NCBI RefSeq assembly: GCF_937425535.1
Contig: NZ_OW485601.1
Span: 46,001 to 110,000, forward strand
Direction: 5' to 3'
Source of the DNA: Rhodovastum atsumiense
GTDB lineage: Bacteria > Pseudomonadota > Alphaproteobacteria > Acetobacterales > Acetobacteraceae
DNA: 64,000 nucleotides
This document shows, piece by piece, positions 1-9,272 of the stretch. The translations under genes and the position numbers were made by a program. Under the pieces are notes generated by a model. The model did not search any database. It was not told where the DNA came from and saw only the letters and a program-made list of their open reading frames with translations. Position 1 is the stretch's first letter. Each line of letters opens with the position of its first letter.

Positions 1-1
1 G

Positions 2-154
2 GCGGTGTTCATGCACATGGCCTGGGAACGGCTCGCCCTGGTCTATGCGATCCTGGTGCCGCCACTGGTCCTGCTGGTGTTCGTGGGCATCATGGCCTTC
101 GAGTCGGACTACACCCGCTTTACCCGGCTGGCGTTCTTCGCGATGGGACAATAG
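2..154 (+). CDS. C-terminal end of an unidentified membrane protein (partial)
   Basis: The frame is open from the window edge and ends at TAG (152-154), giving 50 residues. They contain one strongly hydrophobic stretch (LVYAILVPPLVLLVFVGIMAF) preceded by an HMAWERL segment and followed by a polar tail with aromatic residues, ending AFFAMGQ. This looks like the last transmembrane helix and short cytoplasmic or periplasmic tail of a membrane protein. The family cannot be recognised from this fragment. The gene points toward the minus-strand operon, so the two are convergent and share the hairpin-rich gap that follows. Confidence 0.6.
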   Translation, partial: AVFMHMAWERLALVYAILVPPLVLLVFVGIMAFESDYTRFTRLAFFAMGQ

Positions 155-162
155 GAAAAGAC

Positions 163-293
163 AAGGGCTTTGCCCTTAACCCGGCAGGGGCCACAAGGCC
201 CCCGCGGCCCAAGAATGGGATCCAAGGGCCTATGGCCCTTGGTGGAGGTCCAGGAGGCAAAGCCTCCTGGTAGGGTGCGGGGCAAGGCCCCGC
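163..293. repeat. Cluster of short perfect hairpins with 3-nt loops (intergenic, terminator-like)
   Basis: Four perfect inverted repeats with trinucleotide loops lie in 130 bp between two convergent genes: 163-177 (AAGGGC/GCCCTT around TTT), 222-242 (CCAAGGGCC/GGCCCTTGG around TAT), 250-270 (CCAGGAGGC/GCCTCCTGG around AAA) and 277-293 (GCGGGGC/GCCCCGC around AAG). The same architecture recurs at 14922-14938 and, less perfectly, near 35780. They probably act as bidirectional terminators. The recurrence also suggests a dispersed palindromic repeat family. No T-tract is obvious. Confidence 0.65.
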
Positions 294-295
294 CG

Positions 296-1915
296 TCACG
301 GCCTGAGAGTGATTCCGGTAAACGGCGTGCCTCCCAGCACATGCACCTTGTAGCCGACCACATTGCTGCGCACCGCTGAAAACGCCGGGGTGTCAGCGAA
401 CAGCACGGCGGGAACGTCTTCGGCGAAAACCTCCTGCGCCTGTTGGTACAGCTTCGTCCGCTCGACTGGATCGCTGACCACGTTGGCGCGGGAGACGAGA
501 TCGCTGAAGGCGGCGTTGCACCAGCGGCTCCAGTTGCCGGGCCGGGGCTTGCCGCCGGGGCAGGCCCAGTAGCCGTAGACGAGCTGGCTCGGGTCCGGGT
601 AATCCCAACTGCCGCCCAGCATGCCGACCGGGGCCTCGCTGCTGCGCACCCGGCGCAGGTACTCGCCCCATTCATAGGTCACGATCTCGGCCTGCACGCC
701 GATCTTCGCCCAGTCGGCCTGGATCATTTCCGCGGCCCGGCGTCCGTTGGGCATGTAGGCGCGCGCCACCGGGATGGCCCAGATCTGAGTGCGGAATCCC
801 TCCGGATAGCCGGCCTGCACCAGCTTCGCCTTCGCCGCGGCGGGATCGTACGGGCGCGGCCGCACGCCGGGATTGTGCCCCCACAGCACCGGCGGGATCA
901 GGGCCCCGGTCGGCTCCCCCACCCCCTGGAAGACGCTTGCCACCAGCGATTTCAGGTCGATTGCCATGGCCAGCGCCTCGCGCACCTCCCGCTTGTCGAA
1001 AGGCGGGCGGTCGGAGCGGAAGGCGATATAGCCGATCGAGGCCATCTTCCCGCTCGCGAGCCGCAGTTGCGGATTGGCGCGAATGGCGTCGAAATCGGCC
1101 GGGTTCGGATAGCGGGCGATATGGCATTCGCCAGCCCGCAGCTTGGCCAGCCGCACCGCCGGATCAGGCACGATGGTAAATACGAGGGACTCGACCTGGG
1201 CAACCCGGTCCGGCAGCCTGGCCTGTTTCGCCCAATGCTGCGGGAAGGCGCGGAAGCGCAGATCGGTGTCGCGCTGGTAGCGCACGAAGGAGAACGCGCC
1301 AGTGCCGATCGGCTCGCTGTCCAGCCGCTCCGGCGTGCCCGCCGCCAGCAACTTCTCCGCATATTCGGCCGAGAAGATGGCGAAGGACTGCATCGACAGG
1401 ATGCCGAGCAGGGAGGCTACCGGTTCCTTGAGGTCGAAGCGGACGGTGTGATCATCCACCGCGACCACGGCGTTGACGCGGTCGCGCAGCAGCGAATCCC
1501 ATTCGTCGTAGCTGAGGCCGCCGATACGATGGAACGGATGGTTGGGGTCCAGCATGCGGTTGAAGCTGAACACCACGTCGGTGGCCGTGAGATCGCGTGT
1601 CGGCGTGAATGACTTGTTGGCGTGGAACTTCACGCCGCGGCGCAGATGGAACGTCACCGACAGCCCGTCCGGTGCCGTGCTCCAGGATTCTGCCAGGGCC
1701 GGCTGAATGACCGAGCCGCCGCGCTCGGTCTCGACCAGTTCGTCGTAGATCTGCGCACCGACATCGAAGACGGTGTTGGCGGTCGAAAGCTGCGGGTTCA
1801 GCACCGCCGGACTCGCCTCGGTGCAGACCACCAGCGTGCTGGCGGCCCGGGCGGCGGGCGCTGCCAGCCCGAGCGCGAGACCGGCCGCGGCAGCCAGCGA
1901 AATGCGACGGATCAT
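296..1915 (-). CDS. ABC transporter substrate-binding protein, oligopeptide/DppA type (SBP family 5)
   Basis: 539 residues. The start at 1915 (MIRRISLAAAAG...) is chosen because it begins a clean Sec signal peptide ending ARA-A, and because its ATG overlaps the TGA of the upstream M20 gene by four bases. Family-5 landmarks include the early SPAVLNPQLSTANTVFD segment, LAESWSTAPDGLSVTFHLR with the hydrophobic GVKFH continuation, and PIGTGAF near residue 210. The protein should bind a peptide, opine or similar solute in the periplasm. It is the last gene of the operon and has no dedicated family-5 permeases nearby. It may therefore serve the operon's only permease pair or a distant transporter. 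Confidence 0.88.
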   Translation of the reverse strand: MIRRISLAAAAGLALGLAAPAARAASTLVVCTEASPAVLNPQLSTANTVFDVGAQIYDELVETERGGSVIQPALAESWSTAPDGLSVTFHLRRGVKFHANKSFTPTRDLTATDVVFSFNRMLDPNHPFHRIGGLSYDEWDSLLRDRVNAVVAVDDHTVRFDLKEPVASLLGILSMQSFAIFSAEYAEKLLAAGTPERLDSEPIGTGAFSFVRYQRDTDLRFRAFPQHWAKQARLPDRVAQVESLVFTIVPDPAVRLAKLRAGECHIARYPNPADFDAIRANPQLRLASGKMASIGYIAFRSDRPPFDKREVREALAMAIDLKSLVASVFQGVGEPTGALIPPVLWGHNPGVRPRPYDPAAAKAKLVQAGYPEGFRTQIWAIPVARAYMPNGRRAAEMIQADWAKIGVQAEIVTYEWGEYLRRVRSSEAPVGMLGGSWDYPDPSQLVYGYWACPGGKPRPGNWSRWCNAAFSDLVSRANVVSDPVERTKLYQQAQEVFAEDVPAVLFADTPAFSAVRSNVVGYKVHVLGGTPFTGITLRP

Positions 1916-3330
1916 GCGCCCCCCTCCCCGGCATAGGCGGCGGCGAGTTCCGGCAGCAACAGCGTCCAGGCAGCCATGCCTTCGTCGAAGGAGGACAGCC
2001 GGAAGAACTCGTTGGGCGCGTGCACGCCGGAATCGGAAATGGCGTAGGAGACCATCACCGTTTCCATTCCAAGATGCTCTTTGATCAGCGACGAGATCGG
2101 CAGGGTCCCGCCGACGCCGACATGCAGCGGGCGCTCTCCGTGCAGGGCCAGCATCATGCGCTCGACGGCCAGCAGCGCCGGATGGTCGTCGGGCAGCGCA
2201 TAGGCGCGGGCACCGCCGGCTCCGCGTCGCACGGTCAGACGGGCGTAAGGCGGGCACTGCGCCTGCAGATGCCGCTCCACCGCCGCTGCCACCACCTGCG
2301 GATCCTGGCCGATGCCCAGGCGGCAGGTGATCTTGGCGCTGGCGGTATGCGGCAGCACCGTCTTGGTGCCGGGCCCGCTATAGCCGGAGGTGATGCCGTT
2401 GATCTCCAGCGTCGGGCGCAGCCACATCGCCTCCAGCATATTCACGCCACGTTCCACCGCCCCCGGCAGGGCGCCGATCTCGCCGAGAAACCCCGCCTCG
2501 TCGAAATCGATCGCGGCGATGGCGGCACGGTCCTGCGGCCCTGGCGGACGCAACCCTTCGAAGAAGCCGGCGACGGCAACGCGGCGGTCGGCATCGTGCA
2601 GACTGGCGACCATCTGGCAGAGAACCGTGGCGGCATTGGCCACCGCCCCGCCGTAGCGGCCCGAATGCAGGTCCTCGTTGGCCGTCTCGACGGTGAATTC
2701 CAGCGCGCAGAGACCGCGGCTGTTGGTATTGACGCTGACCAGATCGGGCCGCCAGCGGCTGCCATCGGCCGAGATCAGCACATCGGCACGCAGCAACGCG
2801 GCATGGCGCTGCAGGATGGTGGCGAGCGAACGGCTGCCGACCTCCTCCTCGCCTTCCAGCAGCAGCCGGACATTGACCGGCAGCCGGCCCTCGGTCGCCA
2901 GCACCGCCTCGATGGCGGCGAGCGCGGTCCACAGCGGCCCCTTGTCGTCCGAAGCACCGCGGCAATAGACACGCCCGTCGCGGATGGTTGGCTCGAACGG
3001 CGGCGATCGCCACAAATCCAGCGGGTCGGGCGGCTGCACGTCGTAATGGCCGTAGACCAGGATGGTGGGGGCGCCGGGAGCGCCGAGCCATTCGGCATAG
3101 ACCGCCGGATTGCCGCCTTCCTCGATCAGCCGCGCCCCTTGCAGGCCGATGCGCGTGACATGATCGCGCAGGAAGGCCGCGGCCTCGGCGACCGCCCCCG
3201 CGCAGGCGGGATCAGTGCTGACGCTGGGGATACGCATCAGCGCCAGCATCTGCTGCAGCAGGCGGTCGCGGTGGACCGCCAGCCACGACTGCGCCGCGGC
3301 AGAGGACCGCGGCGCCTGCTGCACGGTCAC
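1912..3330 (-). CDS. M20 family metallopeptidase (dipeptidase / deacylase)
   Basis: 472 residues. The co-catalytic zinc-site motifs are all visible: GHYDVQPPD (His and catalytic Asp), GASDDKGPLW (bridging Asp), EGEEEVGS (general base Glu-Glu) and a C-terminal GVHAPNEFF histidine. Length and motif spacing match the M20 dipeptidase/ArgE/CPG2 group, with a dimerisation domain in the middle. It is translationally coupled at both ends (ATGA overlaps). In this operon it probably hydrolyses an N-acyl or peptide bond of the imported compound before or after oxidation. The true substrate cannot be read from sequence. Confidence 0.9.
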   Translation of the reverse strand: MTVQQAPRSSAAAQSWLAVHRDRLLQQMLALMRIPSVSTDPACAGAVAEAAAFLRDHVTRIGLQGARLIEEGGNPAVYAEWLGAPGAPTILVYGHYDVQPPDPLDLWRSPPFEPTIRDGRVYCRGASDDKGPLWTALAAIEAVLATEGRLPVNVRLLLEGEEEVGSRSLATILQRHAALLRADVLISADGSRWRPDLVSVNTNSRGLCALEFTVETANEDLHSGRYGGAVANAATVLCQMVASLHDADRRVAVAGFFEGLRPPGPQDRAAIAAIDFDEAGFLGEIGALPGAVERGVNMLEAMWLRPTLEINGITSGYSGPGTKTVLPHTASAKITCRLGIGQDPQVVAAAVERHLQAQCPPYARLTVRRGAGGARAYALPDDHPALLAVERMMLALHGERPLHVGVGGTLPISSLIKEHLGMETVMVSYAISDSGVHAPNEFFRLSSFDEGMAAWTLLLPELAAAYAGEGGA

Positions 3331-3671
3331 CGCGCCGCCGTGAACACGACTTCCAGCAGCGTGTCCTTGCTGCCGAGATCGGCGACGCCAATGGTCGCAC
3401 GGGTCGGCAGATGCTCGCCGAAGAAGGCGACCCAGGCCTCGTTCATCTCCTTCTTCAGCCCCAGGTCAGTGACGTAGATGGTGGCCGCCAGCACCTTGTC
3501 GCGGCCGCTGCCGAACGGGGCGAGAATGGCCTCGAGCCGCTGCAGCACCTGCTCGGTCTGCCCCTTCATGCCGACGCTGCGGTCCTCGGCGACCAGCCCG
3601 CCGACATGCAGCACGCCGTTATATTCCACCACGCGGTGCATGATCGGCGTGCGGCCGTGTCGTTCGATCAT
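3327..3671 (-). CDS. RidA family enamine/imine deaminase
   Basis: 114 residues, typical for the YjgF/YER057c/UK114 fold. The conserved arginine used for imine hydrolysis is in PTRATIGV, followed by the ELGSKD-like VADLGSKDTLLEVV strand. RidA proteins hydrolyse reactive enamines and imines to keto compounds and ammonia. Its position beside three FAD oxidoreductases supports a pathway in which amine oxidation yields an imine. The ATG lies just after the upstream flavoprotein's stop, and its own stop overlaps the M20 start by four bases. Confidence 0.9.
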   Translation of the reverse strand: MIERHGRTPIMHRVVEYNGVLHVGGLVAEDRSVGMKGQTEQVLQRLEAILAPFGSGRDKVLAATIYVTDLGLKKEMNEAWVAFFGEHLPTRATIGVADLGSKDTLLEVVFTAAR

Positions 3672-4829
3672 TTACAAAATCTCCTGGTTGGAAGGGGTCA
3701 TGCCGGCCGAATCCCCGAAAGCGGCGAAACGGCGGACCGAAAACGGGGCGATCGGCAGGGAGGCGGTGCCGGTCTCCACCAGCTCGGCCAGCAACTGGCC
3801 GACGATGGGGCCAAGCTGGAAGCCGTGTGCGGAGAAACCGAAGGCGTGGAAGGCACCTTCCTCGGTGCTGCTCGGGCCGATCACCGGCATGTCGTCGGGC
3901 AGGCGCGATTCGATGCCGGACCAACTGCGCACCACCACCGCATCGCGCATCACCGGAAACAGCGAGGCCACGGTCGCAGCGCTCTCGTGCAGCTTGCGGA
4001 AATCGACCGAGGAGGTCTCGCGGTCCAGATAGGGAATGCCGCGATAGCCGCCGCCGATCATCACCGTCCGGTTCGGCATCTGCTTGAAGGACAGCTTGCG
4101 CTCCACGCCGATCACCACCGGCTCGACGAAAGGCGGCAGCGGCGCGGTCACCATCATCATCGGCGCGATCGGTTCCAGCGGCACCGTCTCGCCCAGCGCC
4201 GCCGCCACCTCCGCGCCCCAGGCACCGCCGCAGTTCAGCAGCACCGCGGCTTCCACCGGGCCAGCGGTGCTTGCCACCTGCCACCGCCCGGCCACGCGGC
4301 GGAAGCCGGTGGCGCGCGTGCCTTCCAGCACGGTGGCGCCGGCGCGGATCGCCGCGGCACGGAAGGCCATGGTGGTGTGATAGGGACTGGCGAAACCGTC
4401 CTCGCGCGAGACCAGCCCGCCCAGGCAACCCGGCGCCAGCGCCGGCAACAGCGCGTACAGCTCCTCCGGGCCGATCAGTTCCTCATGCGTGTAGCCATGC
4501 GCCGCCATCTCCGCGGCACGGTCGCGCAGGCGGGCGAGCCCGGCCTCGGTCTCCGCCACCGCGACCTGGCCGCTGACCTGAAAACCACAGTCCTCGCCGA
4601 CCAGATCGGCGATATGGTGCCAGATGCGCATGGAGGCGCAAGAGAGCGGCACCTCCGGCAGCACGCGCAGCAGCCGCCGCACCCCGCCCGCGTTCACGCC
4701 CGAGGCATGGCGGCCGGCGCTTTCCTTCTCCAGCAGGATCACGCGGCGGCCGCGCCGGGCCAGATGCAGGGCGGCGGAGCAGCCGTGCAGGCCGCCCCCC
4801 ACCACCACCGCATCCGCCGTCAGGCTCAC
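3672..4829 (-). CDS. FAD-dependent oxidoreductase, DAO family (beta-like subunit)
   Basis: 385 residues. The start is the GTG at 4829, which overlaps the TGA of the upstream gene. It gives a start directly ahead of the dinucleotide-binding motif GGGLHGCSAALHLARRG and the acidic end of strand 2 (VILLEKE). The fold is the DAO (glycine/sarcosine/D-amino acid oxidase) family, as in the beta subunits of opine oxidase, HcnC and D-hydroxyproline dehydrogenase. It lies downstream of a BFD-containing flavoprotein and a small 2Fe-2S subunit, the usual partners of such dehydrogenase complexes. The predicted role is to oxidise a C-N bond at the membrane or in the cytoplasm. Confidence 0.85.
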   Translation of the reverse strand: MSLTADAVVVGGGLHGCSAALHLARRGRRVILLEKESAGRHASGVNAGGVRRLLRVLPEVPLSCASMRIWHHIADLVGEDCGFQVSGQVAVAETEAGLARLRDRAAEMAAHGYTHEELIGPEELYALLPALAPGCLGGLVSREDGFASPYHTTMAFRAAAIRAGATVLEGTRATGFRRVAGRWQVASTAGPVEAAVLLNCGGAWGAEVAAALGETVPLEPIAPMMMVTAPLPPFVEPVVIGVERKLSFKQMPNRTVMIGGGYRGIPYLDRETSSVDFRKLHESAATVASLFPVMRDAVVVRSWSGIESRLPDDMPVIGPSSTEEGAFHAFGFSAHGFQLGPIVGQLLAELVETGTASLPIAPFSVRRFAAFGDSAGMTPSNQEIL

Positions 4830-6223
4830 CGGGGGATGTCCATGGCGGCCAACTCGCCCACGGTGACCGGCTTGAGTGGCGGGCGGATGCGGAAATACCC
4901 GACCTCGTCCATGCCGATGCCGCGCTCGGCGGCGATCAGCGCCGAGACGGTCAGGCCGCACATGCGCCCCTGGCACGGCCCCATGCCGGCGCGCAGGAAG
5001 CTCTTGGCCTGGTTGGGACCAAGGCAGCCGTGCCGCACCACCTCCCGAACCTGACCGGCGGTGATCTCCTCGCAGCGGCAGACCACCACCTCGTCGGCCG
5101 GGGTCAGGATCTCCGCGCGCGGACGGAATATGCGCTCCAGCAAAGGCCGGATCGCCAGATGCGCCGCCAGTTCCCGCCGGTCCGGGGCGGCCCCGGCGTC
5201 ACGCCGCGCCGCGTCGATGCGGCCAAGCTGGTGCAGCACCTCCCAGGCGGCGATCCGTCCGGCATGCTCGGCCGCGAGCGCGCCGCCGATGCCGCCGCCA
5301 TCGCCCGCGACCAGGAAGCCCGGCACGCTGCTGTTGCCCCAGGAATCCAGCACCGGACGGAAACAGCATTGCGCGTCGTCCCAGACATGCTCGCAGCCGA
5401 GCGAACGGGTGACCTGCGTCATCGGCACCACGCCCTCGTGCAGCGCCACCAGCGTCGCCGCGACGCGCCGCGGACCGCCCGGCGTGCGGAAGCTGACCGC
5501 CTGCGCCTCGGTGTCACCCTCGATGCGGATGTCGCTGACCTCGCGGAAGACCGGGATGCCGGCGCGCCACAGCGCCAGCTTCATCTGCACGCCCTTGAGC
5601 AGGTAGCCGCGCGCCACCCGCCCCAGCGCCGCCGGCAGATGCCGCAGCGCCGCCAGTGCATCCGCCCGCGTCGCCGTCTCCAGGATCGCCGCCGGCTTCA
5701 CCCCGGCGCGCAGGCACTGCATCGCCACCACGGAAAGCAGCGGCCCGGAACCAGCCAGCACCAGCCCTTCGGCGGGCAGTACCTGTGCCGATTTCAGCAG
5801 GATCTGCACCGCACCCGCGGTCATCACCCCGGGCAGGGTCCAACCCGGCACCGGCACCGGACGTTCCATCGCACCGGTCGCCAGCACCACCGCACGGCCT
5901 TGCAGCAGTTCCGAACGGCCGCCGCTGGTCACCCAGACCTCGCGCTCGGCCGTCACCTGCCAGACCTGGGTGCCAGGCCGGTAACTGGCGCCGCTGGCGC
6001 GGAAGCGCGCCGCGAGCGTGCCGCCATGGGCGTATTCCGGGCCGAGGATGCGCAGCAGCCCGGCATTGGCCTGCCCGGCCTCGATGGCGCGGTAGATCTG
6101 CCCGCCCGGCGCCGGCTGCTCGTCCAGCACGACGACCTGCGCGCCCTGCTCGGCGAGCAGGCTCGCGGCGGCAAGCCCGGCCGGGCCGGCGCCGATGACG
6201 ATGGCGTCCCAGACGGTGCTCAT
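4826..6223 (-). CDS. NAD(P)/FAD-dependent oxidoreductase with C-terminal BFD [2Fe-2S] domain (HcnB/OoxA-like)
   Basis: 465 residues, starting at ATG 6223 (MSTVWDAIVIGAG), just before the GAGPAGLAAASLLAEQG FAD site. A second nucleotide-binding site is at LVLAGSGPLLSVVA in the middle. The last 90 residues carry the cysteines of a bacterioferritin-associated-ferredoxin-like domain (CRCEEI, then GPCQGRMCG). This arrangement is seen in the alpha subunits of opine oxidases, HcnB and dye-linked D-amino-acid dehydrogenases. The start overlaps the stop of the 2Fe-2S gene by four bases and the stop overlaps the next flavoprotein, so the three subunits are made in a coupled way. Confidence 0.88.
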   Translation of the reverse strand: MSTVWDAIVIGAGPAGLAAASLLAEQGAQVVVLDEQPAPGGQIYRAIEAGQANAGLLRILGPEYAHGGTLAARFRASGASYRPGTQVWQVTAEREVWVTSGGRSELLQGRAVVLATGAMERPVPVPGWTLPGVMTAGAVQILLKSAQVLPAEGLVLAGSGPLLSVVAMQCLRAGVKPAAILETATRADALAALRHLPAALGRVARGYLLKGVQMKLALWRAGIPVFREVSDIRIEGDTEAQAVSFRTPGGPRRVAATLVALHEGVVPMTQVTRSLGCEHVWDDAQCCFRPVLDSWGNSSVPGFLVAGDGGGIGGALAAEHAGRIAAWEVLHQLGRIDAARRDAGAAPDRRELAAHLAIRPLLERIFRPRAEILTPADEVVVCRCEEITAGQVREVVRHGCLGPNQAKSFLRAGMGPCQGRMCGLTVSALIAAERGIGMDEVGYFRIRPPLKPVTVGELAAMDIPR

Positions 6224-6510
6224 GCCAGGCCTCGCGCGCCGTGCTGGCGCCGCACCTGCATCCCCTCGGCGACCGGGGTCTGGCAGGACTGGCGGTTGGC
6301 CACGCCGTCGATCTCGACGAGGCAGTCGAAGCACACGCCCATCATGCAATGCGGGGCGCGCGGGGCACCGCTCACCGGGGTCTCGCGGAAGACGCCGATC
6401 CCGGCCGCCAGCAGGGCCGCCGCGACGGTCTCCCCGGGCCGGGCGGCGATGCTCTGCCCCTCGAAGGTGAAGCGCAGCGTCGCCTGCGCCGGATCAAGCC
6501 GCTTGAACAT
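6220..6510 (-). CDS. Small (2Fe-2S)-binding subunit (HcnA-like)
   Basis: 96 residues. The cysteine array C-MMGV-C-FD-C-LVEIDG...QS-C is the plant-type [2Fe-2S] pattern found in HcnA and the gamma subunits of opine and D-hydroxyproline dehydrogenases. The N-terminal part resembles the beta-grasp ferredoxin start (LRFTFEGQSIAARPGETVA). The start at 6510 overlaps the end of the upstream FAD gene by 17 bases. It probably transfers electrons between the two larger flavoproteins encoded immediately downstream. Confidence 0.88.
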   Translation of the reverse strand: MFKRLDPAQATLRFTFEGQSIAARPGETVAAALLAAGIGVFRETPVSGAPRAPHCMMGVCFDCLVEIDGVANRQSCQTPVAEGMQVRRQHGARGLA

Positions 6511-7603
6511 GGAATCGCCTGCTGGAGAAAGTCTCGAAACCTTGGGGAAGCGCGCCGGCCAGGATGGCGGGGGCCAGCGCCAGCGCATGCGCGCCGGCCA
6601 GCGTCACGCCGCTGTGGCAGGCCGCCGAAAACGCGCCGGGATGGGTTTCCGACTGGTCGTAGACCGGGAAGCCGTCCGGCGTCATGACACGCAACGCGCC
6701 CCAGACGCGCACAACCGTGGCATCGGCCAGGCAAGGCAGCGCCGCGAGGTTGCGCGCCGCGATCTCGTGCATCGCCGCGGCGGTGGTGCCGGCATTGAAG
6801 CCGACATCCTCGTGGCTGTCGCCGAGCATCACCGAGCCTTCCGCGGTCTGGCGGATGGTGTGGCCGGGATAGTCGAGGAAAGGCCGCATCCGCTCGGTGA
6901 CCAGGATCTGGCCGCGCAACGGCGTCACCGGCATGTCGAGCCCCACCATCGGCGCCAGTCGCGCCGCGCCGAGCCCGGCGGCAATGACGATCTTGCCGCT
7001 GCGCAGCGTGTTCGCCCCGGCCTGCACGGTGAAGCTGCCTTCGGTGGGATCGATGCGATCGACCATGTGGTTGGGCAGATACGTGCCGCCCGCCGCCACC
7101 AGCGCCTGCTGCAACGCCCGCAGTGTGTACAACGGGGATGCGTGGCCGTCGCGCGGACAATAGGCGGCGCCGACCACGCGGTCGCCAATGGCCGGCACCA
7201 TGGCACGCAACTCGTCGCGGTGAATGATGCGGGTGCCGATATCACCGCTTTCATTGTGCATGCGTTGGATGAGAGCCGCACGCTGTTCCAGTTCCGCCTC
7301 GGAGAGACAGAAGATCAACCCGCCTGGCTGGCGCAGTGCCACGTCGAGGCCGGTCTTCGCCGCCATGTCGCCGGCCAGCTCCGGCCAAAGCTCCGACGAG
7401 CGCAGGGTCCAGCGTGCATAGGCCGGCATGTTCGCGCCCTTGCCCTGCACCCAGACCAGGCCGAAATTGCCGCGGGAGGCGCGGAAGGCCGTGTCGCCCT
7501 CGTCCAGTAACCCGACCCGCGCCCCCTGCCGCGCCGCCCCCCAGGCGATCGCGCTGCCGACAAGGCCGCCGCCGACGACCAGCAGATCGAAACTGTCGCT
7601 CAC
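6494..7603 (-). CDS. FAD-dependent oxidoreductase, DAO family (second paralogue)
   Basis: 369 residues beginning MSDSFDLLVVGGGLVGSAIA, a standard Rossmann FAD-binding start. The protein has the DAO-family C-terminal pattern, with an arginine-containing R-x-WGALRVMTPDGFPV segment. It is a second beta-type subunit besides the gene at 3672-4829, so the operon can build two alternative dehydrogenase assemblies or one with two flavin sites. Its stop lies inside the 2Fe-2S gene, and its start overlaps the upstream permease stop by four bases. Confidence 0.85.
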   Translation of the reverse strand: MSDSFDLLVVGGGLVGSAIAWGAARQGARVGLLDEGDTAFRASRGNFGLVWVQGKGANMPAYARWTLRSSELWPELAGDMAAKTGLDVALRQPGGLIFCLSEAELEQRAALIQRMHNESGDIGTRIIHRDELRAMVPAIGDRVVGAAYCPRDGHASPLYTLRALQQALVAAGGTYLPNHMVDRIDPTEGSFTVQAGANTLRSGKIVIAAGLGAARLAPMVGLDMPVTPLRGQILVTERMRPFLDYPGHTIRQTAEGSVMLGDSHEDVGFNAGTTAAAMHEIAARNLAALPCLADATVVRVWGALRVMTPDGFPVYDQSETHPGAFSAACHSGVTLAGAHALALAPAILAGALPQGFETFSSRRFHVQAA

Positions 7604-8397
7604 CGCCGCCCCCCGGAGAACAGTCGGTCAACGCCGTAGAGCCGGTCGAGCAGGATCAGCAGCACGGTGGTCAGGGCCATGATCACCGCCGAAACCGAGG
7701 CAACCAGGGGGTCGGTGGTCTCGGCGATGTGGGAGAACAGCCGCAGCGGCAAGGGCGTCACTTGCGGCGAGGAAATGAAGATCGTCACGGTCAACTCATC
7801 GAAAGAGGAAATGAAGGCGAGGATCCAGCCGCCGGCGATGCCGGAGAGCAGCAGTGGCACGGTGATGCGCCAGAAGGCCCGCCAGGAGGACGCGCCGAGC
7901 GAGACGGCCGCGCGGTTGAGGTTGGGATCAAGCCCGGCCACCGCCGCCAGCACCATGCGCAGCACGTAGGGACCGACGACGATGGCATGGCACAGCACCA
8001 GCCCACCGAAGCTCCCTTGCACCCCGAACAGCGTCAGGAAGCGCAGGAAGCCGACGCCAAGCACCACCGCCGGCACCATCAGCGGCGACATCACGAAGCC
8101 CAGGATCGCCTCGCGGCCGGGGAAGCGGAAACGGCCGATCGCCAGCGCCGCCGGCAGCAGCGCCACCGTCGCCAGCGTCGCGGATGCCAGGCCCAGCCGC
8201 ACCGAGATCCAGAAGCTGTCGATGAAATCGGGATTCTCGCCGATCGCCCGGAACCAGCGCAGCGACGGGCCATCGACCGGCAGCGACAGGTAGCCCTCCG
8301 GGGTGAAGGCAACCAGCGCCACCACCACCAGCGGTGCCAGCATGAAAATGACGAACAGCGCGTGGAAGGCCAGCGCCAGGGGACCGTTGCGTCTCAT
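7600..8397 (-). CDS. ABC transporter permease (PotC/spermidine type)
   Basis: 265 residues starting at ATG 8397 (MRRNGPLALAF), which overlaps the upstream permease stop. About six hydrophobic segments are visible. The EAA loop that docks with the ATPase is in AVSLGASSWRAFWRITVP. The topology matches the second permease of polyamine/iron/thiosulfate-type importers. It pairs with the gene just upstream and with the ATPase at 9262-10326. Confidence 0.9.
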   Translation of the reverse strand: MRRNGPLALAFHALFVIFMLAPLVVVALVAFTPEGYLSLPVDGPSLRWFRAIGENPDFIDSFWISVRLGLASATLATVALLPAALAIGRFRFPGREAILGFVMSPLMVPAVVLGVGFLRFLTLFGVQGSFGGLVLCHAIVVGPYVLRMVLAAVAGLDPNLNRAAVSLGASSWRAFWRITVPLLLSGIAGGWILAFISSFDELTVTIFISSPQVTPLPLRLFSHIAETTDPLVASVSAVIMALTTVLLILLDRLYGVDRLFSGGRR

Positions 8398-9272
8398 GCC
8401 GTGGCTCCCTGGGTGCGACGTTCGACGATGCGGTTCCACAGGAGCATGATCGCCATCACGGATGCGACCAGCAGGCAGGCGATGGCGGCGCCGAGCGGCC
8501 AGTTGAGCGTGGCAAGGAACTCGTCGTAGATCGCCGTCGCCGCCACCTTCAGCCGCCGTCCGCCGATCAGCGCCGGGGTGGCGAAAGCACTGGCCGACAG
8601 CGAGAACACGATCAGGCTGCCCGACAGCACGCCCTGCATCACCTGCGGCAGCACGATGCGGAAGAATACCACAGCATCGGAAGCGCCGAGCGAAATCGCC
8701 GCGTTCTCGCCGGCGGGATCGACGCCCTGCAGCGCGGTCCAGACGGCCAGCACCATGAATGGCACCATCACATGCACCAGGGCGATGATGATGCCGGTTT
8801 CGGTGAACAGCAGCTCGACCGGCGTGCCGCTCAGGTGCAGGGCCTGCAGTCCCTGGTTGATCAGGCCGTTGCGGCCCATCAGGATGGTCCAGCCCAGCGT
8901 GCGCACCACCACCGAGATCAGCAGCGGCCCCAGCACCACCAGCAGGCAGAGGCCCCGCCAGCGCGGGCTCAGCCGGCTGATGATCCAGGCTTCCGGCACG
9001 CCGATCAGGGTGCAGATCACCGTGGTAGCCAGCGCGATCCGCAGCGTGCGCAGGAAGATCGTATGGAAATACCCGTCCGACAGCACCTCGGTGTAGTTGT
9101 GGAGCCCCCAGGTGAGCAGCACGCCTTCGGTGTCGCTGTAGCTGTTGAAGGAGAGCAGCGCGGTCATGGCCAGCGGGGTGGCCAGCATCACCCCGTAGAG
9201 CAGCAGCGCCGGCAGGCAGAGCCAGTACGGCGTCGCCCGGGGCCGGCGCACCGTGGCGGGATCAGTGGCCAA
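8394..9272 (-). CDS. ABC transporter permease (PotB type)
   Basis: 292 residues if the TTG at 9272 is used. A GTG at 9251 would give a 285-residue form, and no clear Shine-Dalgarno decides between them. Both overlap or abut the end of the ATPase gene. Hydrophobic helices begin at YWLCLPALLLYGVMLATPLA, and the EAA loop is AISLGASDAVVFFRIVLPQV. It forms the membrane channel with the following permease for import of a polyamine-like or amino-acid-like solute. Confidence 0.87.
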   Translation of the reverse strand: MATDPATVRRPRATPYWLCLPALLLYGVMLATPLAMTALLSFNSYSDTEGVLLTWGLHNYTEVLSDGYFHTIFLRTLRIALATTVICTLIGVPEAWIISRLSPRWRGLCLLVVLGPLLISVVVRTLGWTILMGRNGLINQGLQALHLSGTPVELLFTETGIIIALVHVMVPFMVLAVWTALQGVDPAGENAAISLGASDAVVFFRIVLPQVMQGVLSGSLIVFSLSASAFATPALIGGRRLKVAATAIYDEFLATLNWPLGAAIACLLVASVMAIMLLWNRIVERRTQGATA